Assembly: GCA_020796225.1 (NCBI GenBank)
Contig: CM036767.1
Span: 10,899,927-10,963,926, forward strand
Reading direction: 5' to 3'
Source of the DNA: Arion vulgaris
Lineage: Eukaryota; Mollusca; Gastropoda; Stylommatophora; Arionidae
DNA: 64,000 nucleotides
Positions 37,676 to 49,600 of the stretch are shown here, in pieces. The translations under genes were made by a program, and so were the position numbers. The notes under the pieces are model-generated. The model did not search any database and had not been told where the DNA came from. It was given only the letters and a program-made list of their open reading frames with translations. Each line of letters opens with the position of its first letter. The stretch's first letter is position 1.

Positions 37676-40600
37676 CATTTTCCATTCACTTCTAAAGACG
37701 CATTAACACGTCTGTTATTATCTCTCCTCTGTGGGCTAAAGATGTGTTAACACGTTATACATTGCTACTTTCACCACTATAAGCGTACATTCACGTTTGT
37801 GAACTAGAAACAAAGAGTAGCTATTTTTAGCTCAGCCTTCAGAAAATATGTAGCAGCGAAAGGGTTAAGAAACAACAGGTCAAATGGTTCGGACACGCGT
37901 CAATCAAGGTTACCACAAGACGGTCTCCAACAAACAGCACGAGCACTCAGATACAACGGCAAGACCCAGAGGACGACCATGTAAACGATGGATCGACAGA
38001 ATATACAAGGCACTAAATTTCACCTTGTACAAAGCGCATAAAGTGGCTTATTCCAAGTGTCTTTTTTTTTACCTAACACCATACGGCAAAACAGGATTCG
38101 AGAATAGATTGAACGTTAATATTAAGTTTACAGTAATACTAAACATATTCAAGTCCCAAAAAGTAGTCTGGATATATCACATCCACACAAACTTACAAAA
38201 TCTTTTTCTTGGCCTTTTTAGGTGGAACATCTTTAGTCCCTCGAAGTTTTCCTCCCTGAAAGTTCAGAAAGAGTGAGAATGTTAATGGACTTATACTTTA
38301 CTAGCATCAACACAAATGGCAGGAATACAAACTGATACCCATAAATCAATTTATATCATTATAATATTCTATGATTCTATTCAGAGTTTTAGATGGGTGT
38401 CTCTTTCTGTTTAAACATTTTTTTAGCAAAGTAAAGAACTTAATGTTGTTGAAATCTGCTGTCCAGTGCATTTTATTTCAGCATGTATTTCTGTGATATT
38501 AATGTTCCGAAGTCTATAATTGTCATAACACTGCCTGCAAGGCAACAGTTGTTCTGGGAAGCTGTGTATGTTGTAGTGCTCATTGAATAATTCCATATTC
38601 AGGACTGACCTATCCATAGTCACCTCTGATGGACAGGATATCGAGAGTTGTGACATCATGTTGACCAAATGATATAGTATTGCAAGTGCAGTCTTGAAGA
38701 CGAACTGTATACAAGAATGAGAAGAGGCAGGATAGACCTGGAATGAACTAAGATGGATCACTCAAGACAGATCTGATTGGAGGAAATTTGTTGATGCATT
38801 ATGCTTCAAGGGGAGTTAAAGATAATAAGAAGATGGGCAGTCTTGCAGCTCTCAAGGTTATGGTAGCGACACCTTCAGCAGAAACTACTTGTTCTTCTGT
38901 TGCTTCAATTGGTTATGTCTACAGTAGATTATGAACTTGGCATCCTTACAATATGATGGTCACAATGTGACTGACTAAAATATTCAGAATGAAGGCATGT
39001 GTATAAACGTTCTGTGCGCTAGAGATACCCTCATCGTAAAGATAAGAAATATACTTGTCATTCTGTCACAACGTTCCCGCCATGCTGTCATTCAAACCAA
39101 AGCATATGTGTGGGTTACTCATGGATCAGAGACATCCACTATTCAAGAATACCAATGATGTTAAGAGCATGAGAATCAAGCATGGCATATCATGGATGAC
39201 CCAAGCTGAGAGAACAATTGGCCAGATGACCCCAGATGCAACTCTACCGAAAGGGAAATAATGGATCCTGATAGATGACCAACTTCTGCAATGTTATCAT
39301 TACTCTTGGAAGGGAATGTAGAGATTGGGTCAACATGAAGACTGAACTCGTAGTTAAGCAGCTGATAGTAGATAATGCAAGTGAGAATGGTGTTGTTGTT
39401 TATACCAATGGGATTGTGCATCGTAGTGAGAAGTCAGGTCAAGGTTTCTTGAATAGCACACATGGTAGAATCGTTGCAGAGCAAAGTGAAGAACACAGGT
39501 CAACTACTTCCAATATGAGGATGGAGGTTGAGGCTGCAACTGCTGCCCTTCAGCTGCTCTCGAAGACTCTATTTACTTGTGTTGTTGTTGATTGTGGCTC
39601 TCAGTCAATGCTTTGGAAGGTTCAAAATGGGAGGTTGCACTATGAGTAGATGACGCCTATTTAGGTATCCAACCTCCAGAGGTAACAGAATGCGGTTGGA
39701 CTGCATTTATCCTGTACTTTCTTTCTTGTCTTTCTTGTCAGTACACTGTTACCGGGTTGTTAATCCAGTGTCGAGGTTTTATGTATCTGTCTTGCGCTTC
39801 TCTGGTGACTTGTGTGATGGTTTTCTTAGTCCCTGGCAGAATTTAACTTTTTTCAGCACAGTTACCGGGTTGTTAACCCAGTGTCTTGGTTTTATGTATT
39901 TGTCTTGCACTTCTCTGGTGACTTGTGTGATGGTTTTCTTAGTCCCTGGCAGAATTCAACTTTTGTCAGCACACTGTTACCGGGTTGTTAACTCAGTGTC
40001 GTGGTTTTATGTATTTGTCTTGAGCTTCTCTGGTGACTTGTGTGATGGTTTTCTTAGTTCCCTGGCAGAATTCAACTTTTGTCAGCACTGTTACCGGGTT
40101 GTTAATCCAGTGTCGTGGTTTTATGTATTTGTCTTGCGCTTCTCTGGTAACTTGTGTGATGGTTTTCTTAGTCCCCTGGCAGAATTCAATTACGTTATCT
40201 ATCCACCTTTTCCTTGGTCTTCCCCTCGCCTTGCTTCCTGATATTCTGTTGTGGAAAGTTCATAGGCAGTTTGGTCTGTTCGCATTCTTACTAAGTGGCC
40301 AAACCATTTCATTCTCTGTTTCGCTTATAATTCAAGCATTGTCTTGTTCCAACCTTTTCTCTGATGTTGGTATTCATTACTCTGCTGATTCTTGTGTTGT
40401 TGGTGACTTTGTGGAGACATCTCATTTCACATGTTGCTATTTTCTGTGTATGTTTCTTATTCATTGTCCATGTTTGGCATTGGTAACAGAGTGGGTATGA
40501 AGATGCTGTTGATCAACTGTTGTTTAGCTTATCCTGTACTTGAGGATCTAAATTAAAAGTACCTTTGAAGTCAGAATAAGGATTACATGAATGCAGAGTG

Positions 40601-43600
40601 ACTCTGGTGATAACGATATTGCGCCTTCACTCAAAACTCAGGCGCCATATTAGATGCCATGACTATGCCTGAACTCATTGTGGGCGACCGACAAAAATAT
40701 TTCTTGTCAAATCTACAATTTTATCTGTGTTGAACAGTATTTTTATGTATGTGTTATACCCCTGCTGGAGTGCCCTGAACGCCAAAAGACAAATGACTGC
40801 TGTTGAAGGAAGTTCCACTGGATGATTTTAAGTGTTCTCTAAACCTGAAATTGTCAATTTTAAACAATTTTAAATACAAAAAAAGATAATTTGTGACAAA
40901 ATAAATATCTTAATAATTATGTGTCTACCCTGGTCTAGTTTTAACAAAACAATTGTTGTAATTAAAAAAACTCATTTGCTGATTTGTCATTTACATTCAT
41001 TCTTGTAGGTAGAAAGACTTCATTTGCAAATTAGGTGGTTCAGACAGACACAGAGATAGAGAGAATCAGAGAGGGATATGTATACATTCATAATTATAGC
41101 ATAAAGTCAGTGTCAAGATACAACAATGGTGAGACATTGATGATACAAGGGTACATGCAATGAGAGAGCAGATAGGCTGGCTGGCTCTACCAACAAATCA
41201 ACTCTGTGTCCAGGTTGCCGGTTGTTATAAACGCGAGATGGTAGTAGACCTTATTATGTGACCGAAACATTTTATTTGCTGTCTTCTAATATTATGATAT
41301 GGCTCTTCTTTCGTTGTTGCAGAGCGAAGTGGAGCGTACAGGACAATTACTTCTAGTATGAGGATGGAGATTGTGGCCATTACTGCTGCCCTCCATTGGC
41401 TCTCTGGGACTTCATTTACTGGGACCTTTGTTGTATCTGACTCTCAGTCGATGCTTCACAAGATCCAGAAGGGCAGGTTTCGGATGAGTGGATGTCGTCT
41501 ATAGAAGTTTCTAACCTCCAGAGGCTTATTTTGGATATACTGTCCTGGGCATGCGGGTGTTTGCGGTAATGAGAGAGCGGACAGGCTTGCATCAACAGTA
41601 TCGATTGCTGGGGAGTTGTGAAGATGGATAAGGGGATGTTCTTCAGTCTCTTCGCGACTGTCTGTTGGATGAGGACACTAAAATCGATGTTGAATCGATC
41701 AAGTGATTTAGACAGTTTGGAGTTACCTGTTGTACAAGTAGAACCGGATGCCCGAGGGCAGAGTGAGAAGTGTGTTTAACCAGCGAGCCACGGGAACCAT
41801 CAGTATGCATACTTTTCGATATCTGTTGGGAGAGACTGAGCACCTATGGGTCTGCCCGAGAGCAATGACATCAGTTTAGTAACCAATAACCAATAATTTT
41901 AGAAAAACAAAGAAAATATGTAATTTCTGAGCAATACAAAAAGAAATAAAGGGTTTTACAAATATTTTAATTTGAAATAAATGAAAAAACATTAAACAAC
42001 GCACATCGTTGTGAGAATATTAAATTATATTCACTAATAGTTACAAATTATTTCAAATCAAAATATTATGACAAAACCAAAACTAAGGCTATGTTTGTGT
42101 GACTAGAAGTATTAACATCGGAATAATCCTTGACTTACCCAGCAATAGAATGGGTTAAAACTGTTGACCTTGCAGCTTGGTACGTTCGAATGAACTCAGT
42201 GCTCTTTTCATACTCTGTCAGCCATTTTGAAATTGTTCTCAAGTCCGCTATGACTTTCTCTGGCAGTTGCTCTAAAGTCATATTTGTGTCAATTTCTATT
42301 GATTTTTCATTTTGAAAATAGAAAAATGTTGCAATAAAACAAAAAAGAAGTTAGAATAATATAAATTTTTTTTTTTAAATATGCAAAACAAATACAAAAT
42401 TACATTAATTAATGCAAGTATTGACTTTACAATCAAATGATACTTGGATAACTTCTTGATATAAACAGCCTTCAGTTGACCTTGCAGCAAGTGGGGCTTC
42501 GCTTGTAGAGTTTGGTAATCTAAGTTTTAAACTATGAGGATTAGCCATGTCCCTTAAAAATGCTAGTGCCTTGAAATGTAAAACTTTAACCTTTAGAACA
42601 CAAGATTTCGTTCGCTTGAAATATTGTCTATACATTCAATGTTGTCTCTTGTATCCTTCTTTTGTTCGCTTGAAATATTGTCTATACATTCAATGTTGTC
42701 TCTTGTATCCTTCCTTCATTTCGTTCCATTGAAATATTGTCTATACATTTAATGTTGTCTCTTGTATCCTTCCTTCCTTCATGCACTTGAAAAATTGTCT
42801 ACACATTCAATGTTGTCTCTTGTATCTTTCCTTCATTTCGTTCACTTGAAATATTGTCTATACATTCAATGTTGTCTCTTGTATTGTTCCTTCCTTTCGT
42901 TCGCTTGAAACATTGTCTATACATTCAATGTTGTCTCATGTATAAAGTTCACTGTCTTTTGTAGCTCACACAGAGGTCTGTGTAGTTTTCTGTCAGTGTT
43001 GTTTCGTTAGGTCAGTGAATTTGCCTCAGTATATCATAGTCGGGACAATCTTGAAGTATGTGCTCTGCAGTCTGATGTGCCTGTCCACATGTACATGTGG
43101 GTGAATTGCCAATCATGAATTTTTTATACATGGGGCTGTGGAGTCGATTGTGTTCTTTTCTAAGGCGCAGAATGACAACTTGTCCTAATCTGCTCATATT
43201 AGAGTGGTCGTCTTGTGTTGGTATTTGTGGCTTTCTGATCGATTTAATCATCCTTTTCTTTTGGTGGTAGGTAATTGGCACATCTGGTTGCTCTTCTGCA
43301 GCACCTTCCTTTGCCAGTCAGTCTGCTGTTTCATTTCCTGGTATTCCACAGTGAGACGGTATAGGTCTGAGATGTAAACATCTCTCTCCCTCATGTCCCG
43401 TTTTCTAGTTCAGACAAGACTCCATCATTATTTGTCAACAACCGAAAATAATTTGTGTACAACTGTTACTTCAAACACAACCAACATACAGGGTGTGACC
43501 CACATATGATATCAAGTAAATTTAATATATTTCAGTCCCATGCAAATTATGATAACACTTAGTTATGCCAAATTATCTTGTTTTTAATAACACTCATGCA

Positions 43601-46600
43601 CTGTTTTTGCTAAGGCGCTCAAAGGAATAGGTTTTTAAGGTACAGGTGGCCAGGGTTCAAAGGATTAACATTTCACACCCTTACAGCACTATATGCTATG
43701 AGATTATCTTCACATACCACTTATGTTGTAAAAAAGTATCTAGTGTGCATAATGTAAACTTTATTGTTCCCTGTCTCTTCCCATTGCTTATGTACTGTTT
43801 AAGTGAAGTTAATTATGTCATTTATTTATGAAATTTATCAAACCAAACAATCAAATATCTCTCTGATTTCATCACGTTTCATTGAATTCATCCCATTTTA
43901 TATTCATTATTTTTCGCAGACATCTATTTTTCAAATGCACTCAATTTACATTCTATATCTTTAGTAATTTTCTAACTCTTGCTGGCATATGTTAAGATTG
44001 ATACAAAATTGGAATTAAAAAATTGTAATTTAGTTTTAAAAACTACATAACTTGCAGTTCCATATTTTTTTAGACTTTTAAAAACTGATATTGCTTTGAC
44101 AATTTGTAGCACAATTTCTCTTTTAGTATCTCCCATAATTAGAACTGATAGAATTAATTAGAGACATGGAGGAGCTTTCAATAATACATGACAATTATTA
44201 TTAGAAAATGTAAATTGTCCTGTAGGATATCTTAAATAATTAGACAGCAAGCATACCTTCATCTGTATTTAAAAGGTCAAGGATAACTATGGGTGGCAGT
44301 GGACGACCATGGCGATTAAGCAAAGACTTGAATTCATGATGAAGAGCTTCTTTACCATCCTCAAAAATTCTTTCCTAAATTAAAAACCATATATAAAATT
44401 GTCAACTGCTTAGAGACTAATAAATAATACATATTACATAAAGAAACACACAAAAGCAAGTGTGTGATTTGTTTTATGTTTTAAGCTTGTTGTTTCATCG
44501 CAAACCTAAGTAAATCGTATCTGTCATGGTATTTCATTAAGGCTTATCCTGTTGTCATATATTTCAGTAAGAACTATCTTGCTATTATGTGTTTCATTAC
44601 AATTTGTCTACACAACAAGACTGAGCTGAATGTGCATTTCAACAATCAGTGTTTAATTCCTAGTACAGTCTCCGAGATGAAAATGGGTACCCAGATTTTT
44701 TGAGAGCTAGCTGACAAGAATTCAAATAAGAACCAAACACATTTGGTGATACCTTGACTTTACAAATGTCAATCTTATACAATTTTCAAATTTGTTCATG
44801 CAATTTTTGTATAGTTGTTCCAAAATTCGTGATCATCTTTACGACCGATATAAAATCATCCACTTGACATAAATTCTTGATTTGTACATGTTTATATAGG
44901 TAACAGTGACGACCTTCCAAAAGTATTTTTGCCCACTCAAACCTTTAGTTCTGTAAGATTTTTATTATATATTATTACTATAGTCTGTCCATTAATTCGT
45001 GAGCACGTTTGAAATTGATTTTCTTAAAAACTACCTGTTGGATCTCAGTAATTTTTTGCAAGCAGCCTTAGAATATCCATGACGCTAGAGAAATATTTTT
45101 TTCCAAGAAAATTTGATGTAGTTTGAAATATTTCTTCTTCAGGTTATATTAAAATCAACCTCACGGGATTGTACACAATAGTAACAGATCTACGGTACAC
45201 AGACGCGTTGTTCAAAAAATACATTATGGTAACATTGAAATATCGTGAGTTTCACGAATTCCCGTGCACCTAACCCAGTCGACTTTGAAAGCGGAAAGCA
45301 TATGACGTTATAATTGGGATACCGTTGTAAAGTTATAGGCGTATCTCGCTATTTGTATGAATCTATTGTATAATATTTGTTGGCTTATCAAAACTGACAT
45401 TGATATCACATTCATAATGAGTCTGAAGTGCACATTTATAACAATGCAGAAGGTTACAGTTTTACTATACCAACACTTCCGTAGGGAATCTAAGAGAGGC
45501 CATCTATATTGCGATATTCATAACCCTGAGAAACGAACGCAACTGGCGCTTGGTCTGAATAGAGAATCCTTTTCCCGATGGATTAAACAGGACACAAAGT
45601 GCACTAATGTCAAGCAAGGAAGGAAAAGATCAATTGACGACTTTGACATAGATGTCATAAGACGGAGCTCTTGAAAATGTTTGCGACAAATCAACTTGTT
45701 ACTCTCAGGAAACTGAAATTAAAACTGCAATCAGATTGCAGCATAGACATTTCTAAAAGTACTCTATGAAAAATTGTAAGAGCCATCGGCTTCACCTTCA
45801 GAAAAACTATAGGCGGCAGGAATATTATTTGTGAAAAGCCACATTTAATTGCTGCCCGAAGTAAATACCTGAGGCAGATCCGTGAGCGGCGGAGGCAAGG
45901 CTATGATATTGTATATTTGGACGAATCCTGGGTCAATGCTCACCACACCAATGCTAAAGAATGGCAATCAGTAGACGGTGAACAGAAAAGAAAAATACCA
46001 AGCAGCAAAGGCCAGCGTATTATACTAACACATGCAGGAAGTAGTGAAGAAGGTCTTGTCCATGACTTATTTTCCAATCAAAAGTACCGGGTAGGGACTA
46101 CCACACAGAAATGAATGGACATATTTTCAGGCACTGGATGGAGAAAGATCTACTTCAAATTCTAAACAGACCATCATGCTAGGTAATGGATAATGCATCC
46201 TATCACAACGCAGTATCAGCGGAAGACAAAGTACCAACTGCATCAAATACAAAAGATCAAATTAGGACTTTGCTTGCTAAGGAAAATGTCAGCTTCGATG
46301 ATACATATTTGAAACCCGAGTTGTTGCACCTGGTGAGGATGACAAATAAGACAAAGGTGTTTCATATTGACAAAATCATTGCGGAATACGCCACACGTCT
46401 TTGCGACTACCTCCATATCATGCTCACCTCAATCCGATAGAGCTTGTCTGGGCTAAAGTAAAAGGGCAAGTTGCCGAACAGAACAGGACGTTTAAAATGT
46501 GTGATGTTGAAGTTCTGACACGTGAGTCCTTCTCAATGATAGACATGCAGTTCTGGAAGAAGTGTGTTGAACATGTGCTCCGAGAGGAAGCCGAGTACTG

Positions 46601-49600
46601 GCACCGAGATGGATTACAATTTGTCCAGCCAGTAACAATTATCAACCTCATGGAATCGTCAGATTCGGGATGATACAAATCATATTTTGATTACAGACTG
46701 AGAAATAGCAACGATACATTTCCACATCCAAATCGTCTCACCATCATACAATTTGTGGTGAAGTTAAGACACCCTGGGGTCTAATGGTGACGAAGGGGAG
46801 GACTAACTGTTGCATATTGTATCCAAGTTCACGATTGCACATAAAGGGCAACACACTTAATTACTTGACCTATCAAGTTAATATGGAGATACACCTATGA
46901 ATAGAATTGACATGGACAAATTCTAGGGATACTGTAAAATCTAAAATTTGAGCCCCGTATTTGCAATTGTCATAAAAGATCAAAGGAATTGATGTGCAAA
47001 ATCCGTAGCATCTATGGACTACTGGTTAGCTTTATTTTAGCGTCATGGATATTCTAAGGTTGCATGCAAAAATCACTGAGATCCAACAGGTAGTTTTCGA
47101 GAAAATCAATTTCAAACGTGCTGACGAATTAATGGACAGACTATAAAATTACTGTGATGTATATATGGTATACTTTTCGAAATTTTACAGTACGATTGTC
47201 AAGTTTGTCTATAACTAAGCATTTCTGTGTTCCACATGTAATTCAGTGCAAGTCAAAATCGGGAATCCCGTGGAATTAATCAATTCACAATGTTTCATAC
47301 CGACTGTCATTGCGTATATACGAACATTTACTTTCATTTATAGAAGTGGAAGGTATCATTTGTTCAATATGTCACCTTTCTTTTTATAATATGTAATAGG
47401 ATACGCCGAAACATTCGCCACCATTTTGTGTATTAATGTAAATTCTAAACTTTGGTTATCATTTTGTTGTGCTTATGCAAAGTTATATAACAAAAACGTT
47501 TTTTGCATCAACCAATCTACCTACCAATTAGTTAAACATGAATTCGTAAGGTTGTGAGGTATATAAGACTGCATGCAAAAAATTACTTTTATCCATCAGG
47601 TAGATTTCGTACAATTTAAACCTTAGTGTGATCACGAATTTTGGAACGAACTATAGTAATTCAGTTTCAACATGTAATAGTTCTTTGCTGGTAGGTTCTC
47701 CTCTTGTAAATCCCACAAAAATGTGTCTAAACAGAGTCAGCTATACTTACAATGTCTCTAAACTCTTTGCTGTTTGGACTGTGCACTTCAAAATATTTCT
47801 TGGCTTTTATAACTTTTTCTAAGTAGGACATGTAGGTCTCCAGGTCACTGGCAGCAGGTCTGTTGATTGAAAGTACAAAAAAATAACAGAAGGTTGAAAT
47901 ATTTAAGCAACTTGGAATCCATATTGTTGTACCTCTGACCATACTACCTCATCATATAGCTTGTCCTGAGCAGAACTTTGCTTCCTTAACAGTCCTTCAA
48001 AACTTACTTTTTTATCATATGCCAGATGTCCCGCTTCTACAGCCGGCATTCTAAAACTATCAGTTACATCCTGAATCCATCTTTCTGTGGTCTTCATCCT
48101 CTCCTTTTTGCCAGGATGCTTCCTTAAATAATGGTCTAATCCAACCCATCATGTCTTTTTATATGTTCAAAATACTTCAATTTTCTCATTCTTATTTGTA
48201 GATTCAGTCAGTTTTCTTTGATTTTGAGTTCCCTTTGGATAAATCTGTGTTCTCTTCTCTGTCCATGATATATGGAGGATTCTTCTGTAACAATTATATC
48301 AACACTACCTACAACATGCATAGTCAATAAAATATAAAAAGATAGATTAAGAGAGTCAAGATGCTAACATTGGGTAAAATTTACAAATGGTTTAGGCACT
48401 ATCTAGAGCAGAACTATCAGATTACAAATTCAAGGACAGGTAAGGAAGAATGTAGCAGAATGTATTCCAAGGGTGAGTTCTCTCACTGACAATCTTCCTT
48501 GTGCATATAAATGATATCATAGGAAATATTTGACTGATAGACTGAGCAGATAGATTGGCTGGCATGGCTACGATATCAGAAGGAGCTACAATGGACCGAA
48601 ATGACATTCTTAATGCACTGAGAGTCTTTTCGAACAGACTGAGTGAGATTGGTGTCAATATTGGTACAGCCTTAATGGAACGACATACGAAATATGCAAA
48701 AAGATTGATTAATCAACATTGAATTGGTATGTTGGGCTGCTGGATTTGTTGAGGTGGAGATCGGAGCACATATGGACAAGTCCGGAGTGCTATGATAATA
48801 GTCCACTGATAACTGTTTAATTGAATTAGCTGAATCATAGCTGGAACACAATACAGAGGATGACCAAAAATAGAGAAAAATGTGTGCATTTGTTGCTGCC
48901 TTAAGCGCAAGAGACGTCACAGACTAGAGAGAGAGAGAGAGAGAGAGCGAGAGGTATGCAGGGGAAACCACATTAATTTTATCTATATCATGGGTTCCCA
49001 AAGTGGGCAGTACCACCCCCCAGTGGGCGCTGAAGTCCTTCAGGGGGCGATGGTGGGTTCAGAAGCATTTGGGGAGTTTTTCGTGATTTTGCGATTGAGT
49101 AATCCTTAAAAATTTGAATTCGCCATTTTATTTCATCTTATGCCCATCTTACACAATCCATTTTTACATCAATTTTCTATTTCATGTTCATAATCATTTG
49201 AAAATTGACCATATATGAAAAATATATATCAATCTTCTATGTCAAAGTGAAAATAGATCATGTAAATATGGGAGGGGGCAAACTGTTATAATGGGGGTTA
49301 CAAAGTGTATGTGTGCAAAGTAGGCGGTGGCGGAAAAGTTTGGGAATCTATGATCTATATAGATACAATATACAAACCCTTCTTTTACTGTTTCCTCAAC
49401 ATCCTTGGCTGTATGATAGTAACTGAGAACACTGTCCAAGGTATGTGTGGTTTTCTCAATATCTCTACAGAGCTAAGGATCACAGTTTAGACACGTGCCA
49501 TTTTAAAACACAAATGTGAGATTACAATGGTGCAATGCGCTAGTTAATTATATACAAGATACCGAACAAAATTCATTAGGAAAGATTTAAAATAACATTC

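Larger units (their letters stand above)
44810..47655. mobile_element. Outer TA-flanked inverted-repeat element containing a second transposon
   Basis: Left end TATAGTTGTTCCAAAATTCG(TGATCA) and right end (reverse) TATAGTTCGTTCCAAAATTC(GTGATCA). Excluding the inner transposon it is about 680 bp. The right arm also has CTACCTGATGGAT and GTAATTTTTTGCATGCAGTC, close to the inner element's arm, so the two are relatives. Confidence 0.75.

Noticed and set aside
38423..38761. 112-codon minus-strand ORF with CRQCYDNYRLRN
   Set aside because: Lies opposite a retrotransposon tail readable on the plus strand; no recognisable domain.
39690..40500. 183- and 155-codon plus-strand ORFs with cysteine-rich repeats (LVTCVMVFLVP)
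   Set aside because: They read through four tandem 120-bp repeats; the repeated peptide changes frame between copies.
40925..40985. Minus strand IVLLKLDQG next to GG|GTAGAC, resembling EXOC7 exon 9 (SLLQLEQG|GTAAGT)
   Set aside because: Located between exons 6 and 7, so out of order; no clear acceptor, and only about 15 bases match. Probably chance.
48882..49109. Plus-strand ORF with arginine-glutamate repeats (REREREREV)
   Set aside because: Caused by a (GA)n tract.
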